A stretch of 15,705 nucleotides of DNA from Bacillota bacterium (GCA_023422005.1 JAEZSC010000143.1:1-15705); one strand, 5' to 3'. Numbered from the stretch's first letter, positions 1 to 8,852 are shown. Numbers and translations are program-made. The notes: generated by a model not told the origin, from the letters alone.

Positions 1-3000
1 CCCCCATCATCACCGACGCGTCAAAATCGTCGGCGCGCACGGTGTAGTAGGTCGCGTAGTATTCCCTGGGGTGGTGCACCTTGTAATAGGCCACGCGAAG
101 GCCCATCATGACGTAGGCAACGGCGTGAGCCTTGGGGAACATGTACTTGATCTTCTTGCACGAATCGATGAACCACTGGGGAACTTTCTGCTCCACCATG
201 GCGGCTTCCATTTCGGGTTTCAGGCCCTTGCCCTTGCGCACATTCTCCATGGTGTCGAAGGCCATCTTGGGGGCCACGCCCTGGGCGATCAGATAGAGCA
301 TGATGTCGTCGCGGGTGCAGATGGCCTGCTTGAGCGTCGTCACACCGTTCAGAATCAGGTCCTGGGCGTTGTTGAGCCACACATCGGTGCCGTGGGAGAG
401 GCCGGAGATGCGGATCAGCTCGCTGACCGTCGTGGGCCGGGTCACATCCAACATGCCCTGCACGAACTTGGTGCCGAACTCCGGAACTCCGTAGGTGCCC
501 ACGTCGCAGCCGATGTCCGCGGGGGTAACGCCCAGGCTTTTGGTGGATGTGAACAGCGCCATGGTGTCACGGTCGTCGATGGGGATGTTGACCGGGTCCA
601 GCCCGGTCAGGTCCTTGAGCATCTTGAGCATCGTGGGGTCGTCATGGCCCAGGATGTCCACCTTGACCAGGCGGTCGTGCAGCGAATCGAAGTCGAAGTG
701 CGTCGTCACGGTGCCGCTCTCCCGGTCGTCGGCGGGGTGCTGTATGGGAGTGAAATCGGTCACCTCATATTCCTTGGGCACGATGATGATGCCGCCGGGG
801 TGCTGTCCGGTCGTGCGTTTGACGCCGGCGCAGCCCAAGGCCAGGCGCTCCACCTCCACCGGGGGCACCTCACGGCCGCGCTCCTCCATGTATTTGAGCA
901 CATAGCCGTAGGCAGTGCGGTCGGCAATGGTGCTGATGGTGCCGGCGCGGAACACGTTGCCCTCGCCGAAAAGCTCCTCGGTGAACTTGTGCATGACCGG
1001 CTGGTTCTCGCCGGAGAAGTTCAGGTCGATGTCCGGCACCTTGTCGCCCTTGAAGCCCAGGAACACCTCAAAGGGAATGTCATAGCCGTCACGCCGGTAG
1101 CGCGTTCCGCACAACGGGCAATCCTTCTCCGGCAGGTCGGGGCCGCAGCCCAGCGTCTGGGCGTCCACGTCCCAGTCGGAATGTTTGCAGTTGGGGCACA
1201 CATAGTGCGGTGGCAGCGGATTGACCTCGGTGATGCCGGTCATCGTTGCGACAAAGCTGGAACCCACCGAACCGCGGGAACCCACGAGATAGCCGTCGGC
1301 CAGCGAGCGCTTGACCAGCGCTTGGGCGATCCAGAACAGAACGGCGAAGCCGTAGGTCGTAATGGAGCCCAGTTCCTTGTCCAGCCGGGCCTTCACAACG
1401 TCGGGCAGCGGGTCGCCGTAGATCTCCCGGGCGCGCTTCCAGCTCTGCTCCACGATGAAATCCTCGGCGCCATCCACCGACGGTGCATAGAGCTTGTAGG
1501 GCGGCAGAGGGTCCACAGCCTCCAGGCTGTCGGCCAGCTCGTTGGGGGCGGTGATTACCACGCGGCGGGCCAGGTCCTCCCCCAGCCACGCGAATTCGGC
1601 GAGCATCTCGTTGGTTGTGCGGAAATACAGCGGCGGTTGGCAGTCGGCGTCGTCATAGCCTTGGCCGGCCTGCAGAATGCGCCGGTAGCATTCATCCCTA
1701 GGTTCCAGGAAGTGGGCGTCGCCGGTGGCCACCACGGGCTTATTGAACTTCTCGCCCAGCGCGATGATCTTGCGGGTGATCGCGTGCAGCCCCTCCTCGT
1801 CGCGCACCTGGCCGTTGCGCAGCATGAAGGCGTTGTTGCCATCGGGCATGATCTCCAGATAATCATAGAACGTGGCGATCTCCTCGGCCTGCTTCTCCTG
1901 GCCGCTCAGCAGCGCCTGATAGAGCTCCCCCGCCTCGCAGGCCGATCCCACCAGCAGGCCTTCGCGGTGCTCGGTGAGCGCCCATTTGGGGATGCGCGGG
2001 CGGCTCTTGAAATGGTGCAGATGGGCCAAGCTCACCAGTTTATAAAGATTTTTGAGACCCTCACGGTTCTTCACCAGCAGCACGGCGTGGTGCTCGCGGC
2101 CCTCGCCGGACTTGGAAAACAAAGCGTTGAGCTGATCCAGTTCGGCCTTGCCGTGGCGGCTCTCCACCTCGGCAGCCATGCGCAGGAAGATGCGGGCCGT
2201 GGCCTCGGCGTCGTTCACCGCACGGTGGTGCCCCTCCAGCTTGATGCCCAGCTTCTTGGCCAGCGTGTCCAGCCGGTGGCGGCGCATGTCGGTATACAGC
2301 ACCCGTGCCAGCGCCAATGTGTCTAGCACCGGGTTGGGGAATTCCAGCGCGAACGCAGCGCCACGGGTGCGCACAAAGCCCATGTCAAAGGCGCTGTTGT
2401 GGGCCACCAGCGTGTCGCCGCCGGCAAAGGCCTGAAAGTCTCGAAGCGCCTGTTCCTCCGCCGGCGCGTCGCGAACCATGTCGTCAGTGATGCCGGTCAG
2501 ATGGGTGATGTTGGCAGGGATGGGCTTGCCGGGGTTCACAAAGGTGTTGAAGCGGTCCACGACCTGGCCCGCCCGCAGGCGTACCGCACCGATCTCGGTG
2601 ATGTTCTCCCGGCCGGCGTCCAGACCGGTGGTCTCCAGGTCAAAAACGACAAAGTCGCCGTCGAAGCCGCCGGGCGCGCAGCCGGTCACAATGTTGGCCA
2701 TGTCCGGCACGAGGTAGGCCTCCATGCCCAACAGTATCTTCACGCCGTGCTTCTTGCCGGCCTCATAGGCCGCCGGGAAGCTCTGTACCACGCCGTGGTC
2801 GGTGATGGCCAGCGCCCTGTGCCCCCAGCGGGCCGCCGTTTTCACGGCGTCGGACACTGGCAGCACCGAATCCATGGAGCTCATCTGCGTGTGCAGGTGC
2901 AGCTCCACGCGCTTATCCGCGGCGGTGTCCTGGCGCAGCTTCTTAGGCACCTGGGTGATCTCCTGGGCCCGCAGGTTCAGTTCGGTCAAGTGCACCACGG

Positions 3001-3781
3001 CGTCGCCCGTGCCGCGGGTGATGGCACGCAGCTCGCAGGAGCCCCGCACCCGCAGGCGAATGCCGGGCTTGATGACCTCTCCCAACTCCCGGCACACGAT
3101 GTCGCGATCGAAGCGCACCACGGAGATGGAGCCGGTGTAATCGGTCAGCACGAAGCTCAAGAGCGACATGGGCTCGCCCTTCTGCTCACGCTTGGTCGTG
3201 CGCACCTCGGCCTTGCACACGTCGCCTTCCACGATGACCATGCCACTCTCGCCGTTCAGCGTATCCATTGGCACGGCCTCGCCGAACACGGCGCGGGCGC
3301 CGAACAACGCTTTGATCTCGCTGTTCTCGGTCAGTCTGGGCTTCTTGATGCGCACCACGGGGTTGAATCCGGTCAGTTCCTCCACGAGATCGCGGATGGC
3401 GCGCTCGAAGGGCCGGGGGTTGGCCGTGTCGGCATACACCATGACGGCCTCGCCCTCGCGCTCCCACTCGGAGTCTTCCAGCAGTTCCTGCAGCTCACCT
3501 TCGGCGTTTTCCAGCACGGCGCGGCGCAGCGCCTCCACGGTGCACGCATCCTCCAGCCGTTCCGGGGTCTCCCGCTGCAGCGAAACCTCCTGCACAAAAC
3601 CCAGGTTATCCCGCAGCGTGTGGATGAACCGGCTGTCGTCCAGCTTAAGCGGCTTCGGCGCGGTATATACGACTTGCCAGTGGTTGCCCGCCGGCCTCAG
3701 GCGGATGCCCTTGATGCGAATGAACTCCCACTTGTCCGGATATGCCTGCATCAGCAGTTCGTTGAGCGCGGTTTCAGCCAT
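1..3781 (-). CDS. polC: PolC-type DNA polymerase III alpha subunit (3' end cut by window)
   Basis: Gram-positive replicative DNA polymerase with built-in 3'-5' proofreading, acting at the replication fork. The minus frame from ATG 3781 stays open for 1260 codons to the window edge. Visible in order: N-terminal region and OB fold (about 1-290); PHP half-domain starting HLHT at 295-298; DnaQ-like exonuclease inserted in the PHP domain, with DLETTGL at 381-387 (acidic D381/E383); second PHP half with VATGDAHF; polymerase core with GSRGSVGSSF; zinc cysteines C862, C865, C888, C891; catalytic PDIDLNFSGE at 916-925 (D917, D919); VDILGHDDPT; SGLSHGTDVW; KKIKYMFPKAHA. This is the PolC order (exonuclease inside PHP), not DnaE. 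The family is about 1430 residues, so roughly 170 C-terminal residues lie outside. The start is supported by AAAGGA six bases upstream of ATG. The gene has its own promoter and follows ispG; proS, usual next to polC in Bacillus, is missing. Confidence 0.97.
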   Translation of the reverse strand, partial: MAETALNELLMQAYPDKWEFIRIKGIRLRPAGNHWQVVYTAPKPLKLDDSRFIHTLRDNLGFVQEVSLQRETPERLEDACTVEALRRAVLENAEGELQELLEDSEWEREGEAVMVYADTANPRPFERAIRDLVEELTGFNPVVRIKKPRLTENSEIKALFGARAVFGEAVPMDTLNGESGMVIVEGDVCKAEVRTTKREQKGEPMSLLSFVLTDYTGSISVVRFDRDIVCRELGEVIKPGIRLRVRGSCELRAITRGTGDAVVHLTELNLRAQEITQVPKKLRQDTAADKRVELHLHTQMSSMDSVLPVSDAVKTAARWGHRALAITDHGVVQSFPAAYEAGKKHGVKILLGMEAYLVPDMANIVTGCAPGGFDGDFVVFDLETTGLDAGRENITEIGAVRLRAGQVVDRFNTFVNPGKPIPANITHLTGITDDMVRDAPAEEQALRDFQAFAGGDTLVAHNSAFDMGFVRTRGAAFALEFPNPVLDTLALARVLYTDMRRHRLDTLAKKLGIKLEGHHRAVNDAEATARIFLRMAAEVESRHGKAELDQLNALFSKSGEGREHHAVLLVKNREGLKNLYKLVSLAHLHHFKSRPRIPKWALTEHREGLLVGSACEAGELYQALLSGQEKQAEEIATFYDYLEIMPDGNNAFMLRNGQVRDEEGLHAITRKIIALGEKFNKPVVATGDAHFLEPRDECYRRILQAGQGYDDADCQPPLYFRTTNEMLAEFAWLGEDLARRVVITAPNELADSLEAVDPLPPYKLYAPSVDGAEDFIVEQSWKRAREIYGDPLPDVVKARLDKELGSITTYGFAVLFWIAQALVKRSLADGYLVGSRGSVGSSFVATMTGITEVNPLPPHYVCPNCKHSDWDVDAQTLGCGPDLPEKDCPLCGTRYRRDGYDIPFEVFLGFKGDKVPDIDLNFSGENQPVMHKFTEELFGEGNVFRAGTISTIADRTAYGYVLKYMEERGREVPPVEVERLALGCAGVKRTTGQHPGGIIIVPKEYEVTDFTPIQHPADDRESGTVTTHFDFDSLHDRLVKVDILGHDDPTMLKMLKDLTGLDPVNIPIDDRDTMALFTSTKSLGVTPADIGCDVGTYGVPEFGTKFVQGMLDVTRPTTVSELIRISGLSHGTDVWLNNAQDLILNGVTTLKQAICTRDDIMLYLIAQGVAPKMAFDTMENVRKGKGLKPEMEAAMVEQKVPQWFIDSCKKIKYMFPKAHAVAYVMMGLRVAYYKVHHPREYYATYYTVRADDFDASVMMG

Positions 3782-3787
3782 GGTGCG

Positions 3788-3794
3788 TCCTTTC
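3788..3794 (-). promoter_or_regulatory. polC ribosome binding site
   Basis: The minus strand reads GAAAGGA followed by CGCACC and ATG. This Shine-Dalgarno sequence has good spacing and fixes the polC start at 3781. Confidence 0.75.
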
Positions 3795-3813
3795 GTGCGA
3801 GAGATGGAAAGCG

Positions 3814-3840
3814 CCTCCGCCGCGGCAAGCGCGGCGAAGG
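3814..3840 (-). promoter_or_regulatory. GC-rich hairpin in the polC leader
   Basis: The arms cgccgcg (3818-3824) and cgcggcg (3830-3836) pair perfectly around a 5-nt loop. Three more pairs follow after one mismatch (3814-3816 with 3838-3840). No T tract follows on the minus strand, so it is not an intrinsic terminator. It lies in the polC 5' untranslated region, about 20 bases before the ribosome binding site, and could affect mRNA stability or translation. Function is inferred only. Confidence 0.5.
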
Positions 3841-3852
3841 GCGAACGCGTTT

Positions 3853-3880
3853 ATTATAGCATAGAGAGTCGTCCATGGAA
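3853..3880 (-). promoter_or_regulatory. polC promoter (extended -10)
   Basis: The minus strand carries TGCTATAAT (-10 TATAAT at 3853-3858 with the TG extension at 3860-3861), a perfect sigma-A extended -10. A weak -35, TTCCAT (3875-3880), sits 16 bases upstream. Transcription would start near 3846, giving a leader of about 65 nt before polC. This indicates polC can be transcribed separately from the upstream ispG cluster. Confidence 0.7.
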
Positions 3881-3903
3881 TGGGCAAATATGCATATGGT
3901 GGT

Positions 3904-3935
3904 AAAAACGATGGGCTTGCACCACATCTGGTGCA
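3904..3935 (-). terminator. weak intrinsic terminator candidate after ispG
   Basis: The arms tgcacca (3918-3924) and tggtgca (3929-3935) form a perfect 7-bp stem with a 4-nt loop, 18 bases after the ispG stop. On the minus strand a run of five T (3904-3908) follows, but nine bases past the stem, which is too far for a classic terminator. It may end the rpsB-ispG transcript partially just before the polC promoter. An operator palindrome is an alternative. Confidence 0.35.
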
Positions 3936-3953
3936 GGGTGCGCAAATCTCCGA

Positions 3954-5021
3954 CTAACCCAAATTCAAACCCAGCAACTCAAAAATCGTATCCATCAGCG
4001 CGGAAAGCAGCTGATCCTCGGGCACCTTGCGCACCATCTCGCCATGAACGAACAGCGCGCCGGAGCCGTGCCCGCCGGCGATGCCTATGTCAGCCTCCCG
4101 CGCTTCGCCGGGGCCGTTGACCACGCAGCCCATTACTGCCACCTTCAGGTGCTGGCGGATGCCGGCGGTACGCCGCTCCACCTCCTGGGCCAGCTTCTCC
4201 ACATCGATGCACGTGCGGCCGCATGTAGGGCAAGATATGATCTCCACGCCCCGCATGCGCACGCCTGCGGCCCGCAGGATGTCAAAGCCAGCGCTTACTT
4301 CCTGAACCGGGTCTCCGGTTAAACTCACCCGAAGGGTGTCGCCCAAGCCGTCCAGCAGCAGCGCGCCCAGGCCTACCGATGATTTGATGATGCCCTGGCG
4401 GCCGGCGCCGGCCTCGGTGATGCCCAGGTGCAGAGGGTAATCGCACAGGGCCGCCATGGCGCGGTAGGCGTGCAGGCACAGCGGCGCGTTTGACGCCTTG
4501 AGTGCGATGACGATGTCCTCAAAGCCCATGCCCTCCAGCAGGCGCACGTGCTCCAGCGCGCTCTGCGCCATGGCTTCCGCGGTGACTCCAAGGGTTTGGA
4601 CCTTTTCCTTTTCCAGCGAACCGGCGTTGACGCCGATGCGAATGGGCACATGATGGGCCTTTGCCGCGTCCACAACCATGCGGACCTTGTCCGGCCCGCC
4701 GATGTTGCCGGGGTTGATGCGCAGCTTGTCGGCGCCGTTTTCCACAGCCTTCACCGCCAGCGCCGCGGAAAAGTGTATGTCCGCCACCAGCGGCGCATCC
4801 ACGCGGTCGCGGATGGCCTTCAGGGCCAGCGCGCATTCCTCGTCATAGACGCTGACGCGGACGATCTCACAGCCCGCCGCCTGCAGCGCCTTGATCTGCT
4901 CAACGGTGGCTTCCACGTCGCGGGTGTCGGTATTGGTCATGGACTGCACGGCCACGGGGTTGCCGCCCCCTATTGCCACATCCCGTATGCGTACGATACG
5001 GGTCTTGTCTCTGGTCGTCAT
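3954..5021 (-). CDS. ispG: 4-hydroxy-3-methylbut-2-enyl diphosphate synthase (IspG/GcpE)
   Basis: Penultimate enzyme of the MEP isoprenoid pathway. It reductively converts methylerythritol cyclodiphosphate to HMBPP with a 4Fe-4S cluster. The 355-residue product has the short bacterial IspG form: an N-terminal TIM-barrel with NPVAVQSMTNTDT (21-33) and RINPGNIG (101-108), and a C-terminal iron-sulfur domain. The cluster ligands are visible: C264 and C267 in CPTCGR, C299 in MGCVVNGPGE, and E306. The ATG overlaps the rseP stop by 4 bp (ATGA), so translation is probably coupled. It shares the pathway with dxr two genes upstream and probably feeds UppS, encoded in the same cluster. It is the last gene of the cluster before polC. 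Confidence 0.97.
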   Translation of the reverse strand: MTTRDKTRIVRIRDVAIGGGNPVAVQSMTNTDTRDVEATVEQIKALQAAGCEIVRVSVYDEECALALKAIRDRVDAPLVADIHFSAALAVKAVENGADKLRINPGNIGGPDKVRMVVDAAKAHHVPIRIGVNAGSLEKEKVQTLGVTAEAMAQSALEHVRLLEGMGFEDIVIALKASNAPLCLHAYRAMAALCDYPLHLGITEAGAGRQGIIKSSVGLGALLLDGLGDTLRVSLTGDPVQEVSAGFDILRAAGVRMRGVEIISCPTCGRTCIDVEKLAQEVERRTAGIRQHLKVAVMGCVVNGPGEAREADIGIAGGHGSGALFVHGEMVRKVPEDQLLSALMDTIFELLGLNLG

Positions 5022-6073
5022 ACATTCACCCCGAACAATCGCAAGATGTCCCTCCCGGCCAAAAAGACGAACAGCAGGATGAACAGCCCAAAGCCGACCA
5101 GCGACACGATGTTCTCCTTTTCCGGCGGGATGGGCTTGCGGCGGATCATCTCGTACAGCAGGAACAGCACCTTGGACCCATCCAGCGCCGGCAAAGGCAG
5201 CAGGTTGAACACGCCCAGGTTGACCGACAGGAAGATCGCGATACTGACGAACACCTCCAAGCCGGATTGCTGTGCCGCGGCGGCCACGTCTCTGACGATG
5301 CCGATGGGGCTGGTCAGGCGGTTGTCGCCCTGCTCGCCGTGGCGCACGATGCTCAACAGCGACCCCAGCAGTTGCTTCACGGCGTTGACCATGATACCGC
5401 CGCTCTCACCCACGGCGCTGATGAAGTTATAGTGAATGGACTCGCCCGCTACCGTGCGCACGGTGATGCCGATCTGATACCGGCCCAGGCTTTCGATGAA
5501 TTTAGGCACCACGGTCAGCGTGAGCTGCTGCTCACCGCGCTGCACGACGAAGGACAATGGCGCGCCGTTGCTGCCGGTGATCTGCTGGCTCATGATCTCG
5601 TACTCGTCGTTGAGCTGCACGCCGTTGATGCTGAGCACACGGTCGTTGGCCTGCAGGCCGGCGGTCTGGGCCGGCGTATTTTCACTGACCGAATCCACGA
5701 TGGGCACAAGCTTGCTCTCATGCATGCCGCCGGCCATCAGATAGATGACCAGTATCACGAAGGCCACCAGCAAATTGGTCAGCGAACCGGCAACGGACAC
5801 GACCAGCCGCTTCCACGGAGAAGTCGCGTAATACTTCTCCACGCCGTGCTCATCCTCCGGGTCGGCAAAGCTGACAAAGCCGCCGAAGGGGATCAGACGC
5901 AGCGCGTAGATGACGCCGCCGCGCTTGGTGGACAGTATGCGTTTACCGAAGCCGACGGCGAATTCATGCACCGGAACGCCAGTCCAACGGGCTGCCAGAA
6001 AGTGGCCGGCCTCGTGCACAAGCACGAGTACACCCAACAGCAGTATGGCCAATATCCCGTAAACAACCGTCAT
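5018..6073 (-). CDS. rseP: RseP-family site-2 zinc metalloprotease with PDZ domain
   Basis: Intramembrane protease (RseP/RasP/YluC, peptidase M50B) that cleaves membrane-bound substrates such as anti-sigma factors and leftover signal peptides. The 351-residue product shows a first membrane segment with the zinc motif HEAGH at 20-24, an FGGFV loop at 63-67, a second membrane segment about 92-115, a PDZ domain about 125-190, a third membrane segment about 272-292 with NLLPLPALDG at 290-299 (D298 is the third zinc ligand), and a C-terminal membrane segment about 322-340. Length and layout match the family. It overlaps dxr upstream and ispG downstream by 4 bp each. The actual substrate cannot be inferred from the window. 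Confidence 0.96.
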   Translation of the reverse strand: MTVVYGILAILLLGVLVLVHEAGHFLAARWTGVPVHEFAVGFGKRILSTKRGGVIYALRLIPFGGFVSFADPEDEHGVEKYYATSPWKRLVVSVAGSLTNLLVAFVILVIYLMAGGMHESKLVPIVDSVSENTPAQTAGLQANDRVLSINGVQLNDEYEIMSQQITGSNGAPLSFVVQRGEQQLTLTVVPKFIESLGRYQIGITVRTVAGESIHYNFISAVGESGGIMVNAVKQLLGSLLSIVRHGEQGDNRLTSPIGIVRDVAAAAQQSGLEVFVSIAIFLSVNLGVFNLLPLPALDGSKVLFLLYEMIRRKPIPPEKENIVSLVGFGLFILLFVFLAGRDILRLFGVNV

Positions 6074-7242
6074 GAGCTCACCTTGCCTTTCTCGTTTGCT
6101 GAGGCCAGCCTGGCGCGGGTTTCCGCGTCCTGGGCCAGGATGTCCTCCAGGCTGAACGGGTCAAGCGGGGCGGCCGCGTCCATGGCGCCCTCGATGACCC
6201 GGGGAATGTCAGAAAAGCCGATGCCGCCTGCCAGGAAACGCGCCACGGCCACCTCGTTGGCGGCGTTGAGCGCGATGGCCGCGCCGCCGCCTCGGCGCAG
6301 CGCCTCATAGGCCAGCCTCAAGCACGGGAAAGCCTCCCGATCCGGCGGCAGGAATGTCAGCGTTCCCACCTTCAGGATGTCCAGCGCCGGGGCCTCGCAG
6401 TCCAGGCGGCGGGGCCACGTCAGCGCATACTGGATCGGGATGCGCATGTCCGGGCAGCCCATCTGCGCCAGCACCGAATGGTCCATGAGCTCCACCATGG
6501 AGTGCACGATGCTCTGGCGGTGTATCACGACATCGATATCCTGCGGCCCGCGGTCAAACAGCCACCGGGCTTCGATGACCTCCAAGCCCTTGTTCATAAG
6601 CGTTGCGCTATCTATTGTAATCTTGGCGCCCATGGCCCAGTTGGGGTGCTTGAGCGCCTGGGCCGCGGTCACATGGGCCAATTGCTCCGGTGTATACCCG
6701 AAGAACGGCCCTCCGGAACAGGTCAGTATCACACGCCGGAGCTCCTGGGGCGAAGCCAGCCCCTGCAGACATTGGAAGATCGCCGAATGCTCGCTGTCCA
6801 CCGGGTACAGGCTTTGCCTGTTTTTGTTGAGAAGGTCGTTAACCAGAGCTCCTCCGGTTACCAGCGCCTCCTTGTTGGCCAGGGCGATATCCATGCCGCC
6901 CTGTATGCACCGGACCACCGCCGGCAGCCCCGCGATGCCCACGATGGCCACCAGCGCCATGTGGGCTTGGCCGGCGGCCTCGTCGCACAGGCGCAGCAAA
7001 CCTTCGGGCCCGGCAAAGAGCGCCGTGCCCTCGGGCAGCTGCCCTCTGGCCCTCTCCGCGGCGGCCGAGTCGGTCAGTGCCACGGCCTTGGGCCGGTATT
7101 GGCGAGCCTGCTTCAAAAGCAGTTCTACGTTGTTATGAGCGGAAAGCCCCCAGACGCCGAACTCCCCGGGCAACGCGCCCACTACGCTGAGCGTCTGCGT
7201 GCCGATGGAGCCGGTGGAGCCCAACACCAACAGTTGTTTCAA
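6070..7242 (-). CDS. dxr: 1-deoxy-D-xylulose 5-phosphate reductoisomerase (TTG start)
   Basis: First committed enzyme of the MEP pathway: NADPH-dependent conversion of DXP to MEP. From a TTG start at 7242 the product is 390 residues. Motifs: NADPH-binding GSTGSIG (8-14), NKEAL (123-127), metal-site DSEHSA (149-154; D149, E151), SGGPF (176-180), and a block ending MNKGLE (E221). An in-frame ATG lies two codons upstream at 7248, but the Shine-Dalgarno AAGGAG ends only one base before that ATG. It is seven bases before the TTG, and family proteins begin close to this point (M-K-x-L/I...LGSTGSIG). TTG is therefore the preferred start. It follows cdsA closely and overlaps rseP by 4 bp. Confidence 0.95.
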   Translation of the reverse strand: MKQLLVLGSTGSIGTQTLSVVGALPGEFGVWGLSAHNNVELLLKQARQYRPKAVALTDSAAAERARGQLPEGTALFAGPEGLLRLCDEAAGQAHMALVAIVGIAGLPAVVRCIQGGMDIALANKEALVTGGALVNDLLNKNRQSLYPVDSEHSAIFQCLQGLASPQELRRVILTCSGGPFFGYTPEQLAHVTAAQALKHPNWAMGAKITIDSATLMNKGLEVIEARWLFDRGPQDIDVVIHRQSIVHSMVELMDHSVLAQMGCPDMRIPIQYALTWPRRLDCEAPALDILKVGTLTFLPPDREAFPCLRLAYEALRRGGGAAIALNAANEVAVARFLAGGIGFSDIPRVIEGAMDAAAPLDPFSLEDILAQDAETRARLASANEKGKVSS

Positions 7243-7253
7243 CAGCATTCTCC

Positions 7254-8096
7254 TTATGACAAGAAAAACAGTTCCAGATAACAGTATACGGCCACGGCGC
7301 CGAACAATATGCTGTCCATTCGGTCCATGAAGCCGCCATGGCCTGGCAGCAGGGTGCTGAAGTCCTTGATGCCGGCAAAGCGCTTGATGGACGACGCCAT
7401 CAGGTCGCCGGCCTGGGCCAGGACGCTGACCAGTATGGCCATCAGCGGATAGTGAAAGAACGGCAGCCCGTCGAAGAAATATTGACGCACCAGCGCGCCG
7501 CCCGCAGAAAACACGATGACCGTGGTGAGCACAGCCCCCACGGCGCCTTCGACTGTCTTTTTAGGGCTGATGGCCGGCGAGAGCTTGTGCTTGCCGAAGA
7601 AGCCGCCGAAGAAATAGCCGCCGCAATCGGTGGCCACGGGGCCCACCAACGCCGCCGCCAGAGCAACTTGCGAGAGCCTGACCGATGCCTGGGGCCCCTG
7701 CCACTGCAGGCCTTCCAGCGCCAGCAGGAAGAAGAAGAACCAGCTGGGATACACCATGGAAAACACGCCGATCACGGTATCGATAAAACGCCGCCGCGGC
7801 ATCGTCATGTTGAGCGCGATGAGCACCGCGCACAGCACCGTGAACACCGCCACGAGGCTGGACAGGCCCTTGAAATGAAACACAAGATACATGGACGCCG
7901 CAAAAAGATAGCCAGGCCACACGCCGGGCCGAAAGCTGGCGGCGCGCATGGCACCGTACATCTCCCACTGGCTGACCAGCGCGAACACGGTGATCAGCGC
8001 GCCGAACACCCAGCCCCGCAGCCACACGACCAGTATGATCACAGCGAACAGCGCAAAGCCTACGATAAAGCGGGTGCCCAAATTCTTGAATTTCAT
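7254..8096 (-). CDS. cdsA: phosphatidate cytidylyltransferase (CDP-diglyceride synthase)
   Basis: Integral membrane enzyme making CDP-diacylglycerol from phosphatidic acid and CTP, the branch point for bacterial phospholipids. The 280-residue product has several hydrophobic segments (about 10-45, 62-98, 110-128, 145-165, 185-200, 215-232, 262-280). The family signature runs from S236 to D261: SSIKRF, KD, then PGHGGFMDRMD. A second conserved block, FFGKHKLSPAISPKKTVEG, lies at 166-184. The length is usual. The ATG overlaps the uppS stop by 4 bp. The stop lies 5 bp before the upstream dxr ATG, so cdsA and dxr are also tightly packed. Confidence 0.96.
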   Translation of the reverse strand: MKFKNLGTRFIVGFALFAVIILVVWLRGWVFGALITVFALVSQWEMYGAMRAASFRPGVWPGYLFAASMYLVFHFKGLSSLVAVFTVLCAVLIALNMTMPRRRFIDTVIGVFSMVYPSWFFFFLLALEGLQWQGPQASVRLSQVALAAALVGPVATDCGGYFFGGFFGKHKLSPAISPKKTVEGAVGAVLTTVIVFSAGGALVRQYFFDGLPFFHYPLMAILVSVLAQAGDLMASSIKRFAGIKDFSTLLPGHGGFMDRMDSILFGAVAVYCYLELFFLS

Positions 8097-8839
8097 ACCG
8101 AATCAACCCCGCCGTAGCGTCTGCCGCGGCCTTGGTAATCCAAAAGAGCTTTGCGGTATTCGTCACGGTTGAAGTCCGGCCAATAGACCTGCGGCGCCAG
8201 GAACTCGGCGTAGGAGCACTGCCAGAGCATGAAATTGCTCAGGCGCAGCTCGCCGCTGGTGCGGATGACAAGGTCCACATCGGGCAGGCCAGTGGTATAG
8301 AGACGAGCTGACAAAGCCTCCTCGTCGATGTCATCGGGCTTCAGCCGGCCTGCCGCCGCTTCCTGCGCCAGCAGCCTCGCCGCCCGGGTGAGCTCTGCCC
8401 GGCCGCCGTAATTCAGGGCGATGTTCATGATCAGGCCTTTGTTGTTCTTCGTGCGCTCCAGCGCTTCTTCAACCGCGCGGCTCACGCGGCGGGAGATGGC
8501 GTCCACCTCGCCCATGAAGCGAATGCGCACCTGGTTGGCGCACAGCTCGTCGATCTCACGGCCGAGGAACTCCACCAGCAATTCCATGAGGATGCGGATC
8601 TCCGCCGGCGGGCGCTTCCAGTTCTCAGTGGAAAAGGCATACAGGGACAGCGCCTCCAGCCCCACGTCGGAACTGGCTCGCACGATGTCACGCAGCGCCT
8701 CCACACCGGCGCGGTGGCCGGCAGAGCGGCTCAGGCCGCGGTTCTGCGCCCAGCGGCCGTTTCCATCCATGATCATGCCCACGTGGCGGGGGACCTTGCT
8801 AAGGCCCCACTCGATGGCAAGCGGCTTCAAGTCGGACAT
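8093..8839 (-). CDS. uppS: isoprenyl transferase (undecaprenyl diphosphate synthase)
   Basis: Cis-prenyltransferase that adds isopentenyl diphosphate units to farnesyl diphosphate to make the C55 lipid carrier of cell wall synthesis. The 248-residue product has the catalytic MDGNGRWA at 24-31 (D25), SFSTENW-like AFSTENW near 69-75, and the substrate-binding RTSGELRLSNFMLWQ block near 201-215, all standard for the family. Length is normal. AAAGGGA precedes the ATG. The stop overlaps the cdsA start by 4 bp. Its location beside dxr, ispG and cdsA joins isoprenoid precursor, carrier lipid and phospholipid synthesis. Confidence 0.97.
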   Translation of the reverse strand: MSDLKPLAIEWGLSKVPRHVGMIMDGNGRWAQNRGLSRSAGHRAGVEALRDIVRASSDVGLEALSLYAFSTENWKRPPAEIRILMELLVEFLGREIDELCANQVRIRFMGEVDAISRRVSRAVEEALERTKNNKGLIMNIALNYGGRAELTRAARLLAQEAAAGRLKPDDIDEEALSARLYTTGLPDVDLVIRTSGELRLSNFMLWQCSYAEFLAPQVYWPDFNRDEYRKALLDYQGRGRRYGGVDSV

Positions 8840-8852
8840 TCGTTCCCTTTCT

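Noticed and set aside
71..2326. Very long open frame on the plus strand (751 codons)
   Set aside because: It lies fully antisense to polC, whose motifs are unmistakable. GC-rich codon bias on the coding strand keeps the opposite frame open; the translation is His/Gly/Val/Ala-rich with no recognisable domain.
2399..3859. Plus-strand open frame of 486 codons
   Set aside because: Antisense to the N-terminal half of polC, with no domain and no ribosome binding site; a codon-bias shadow.
4973..6310. Plus-strand open frame of 445 codons
   Set aside because: Antisense to rseP and the ends of ispG and dxr; composition is typical of an antisense shadow.
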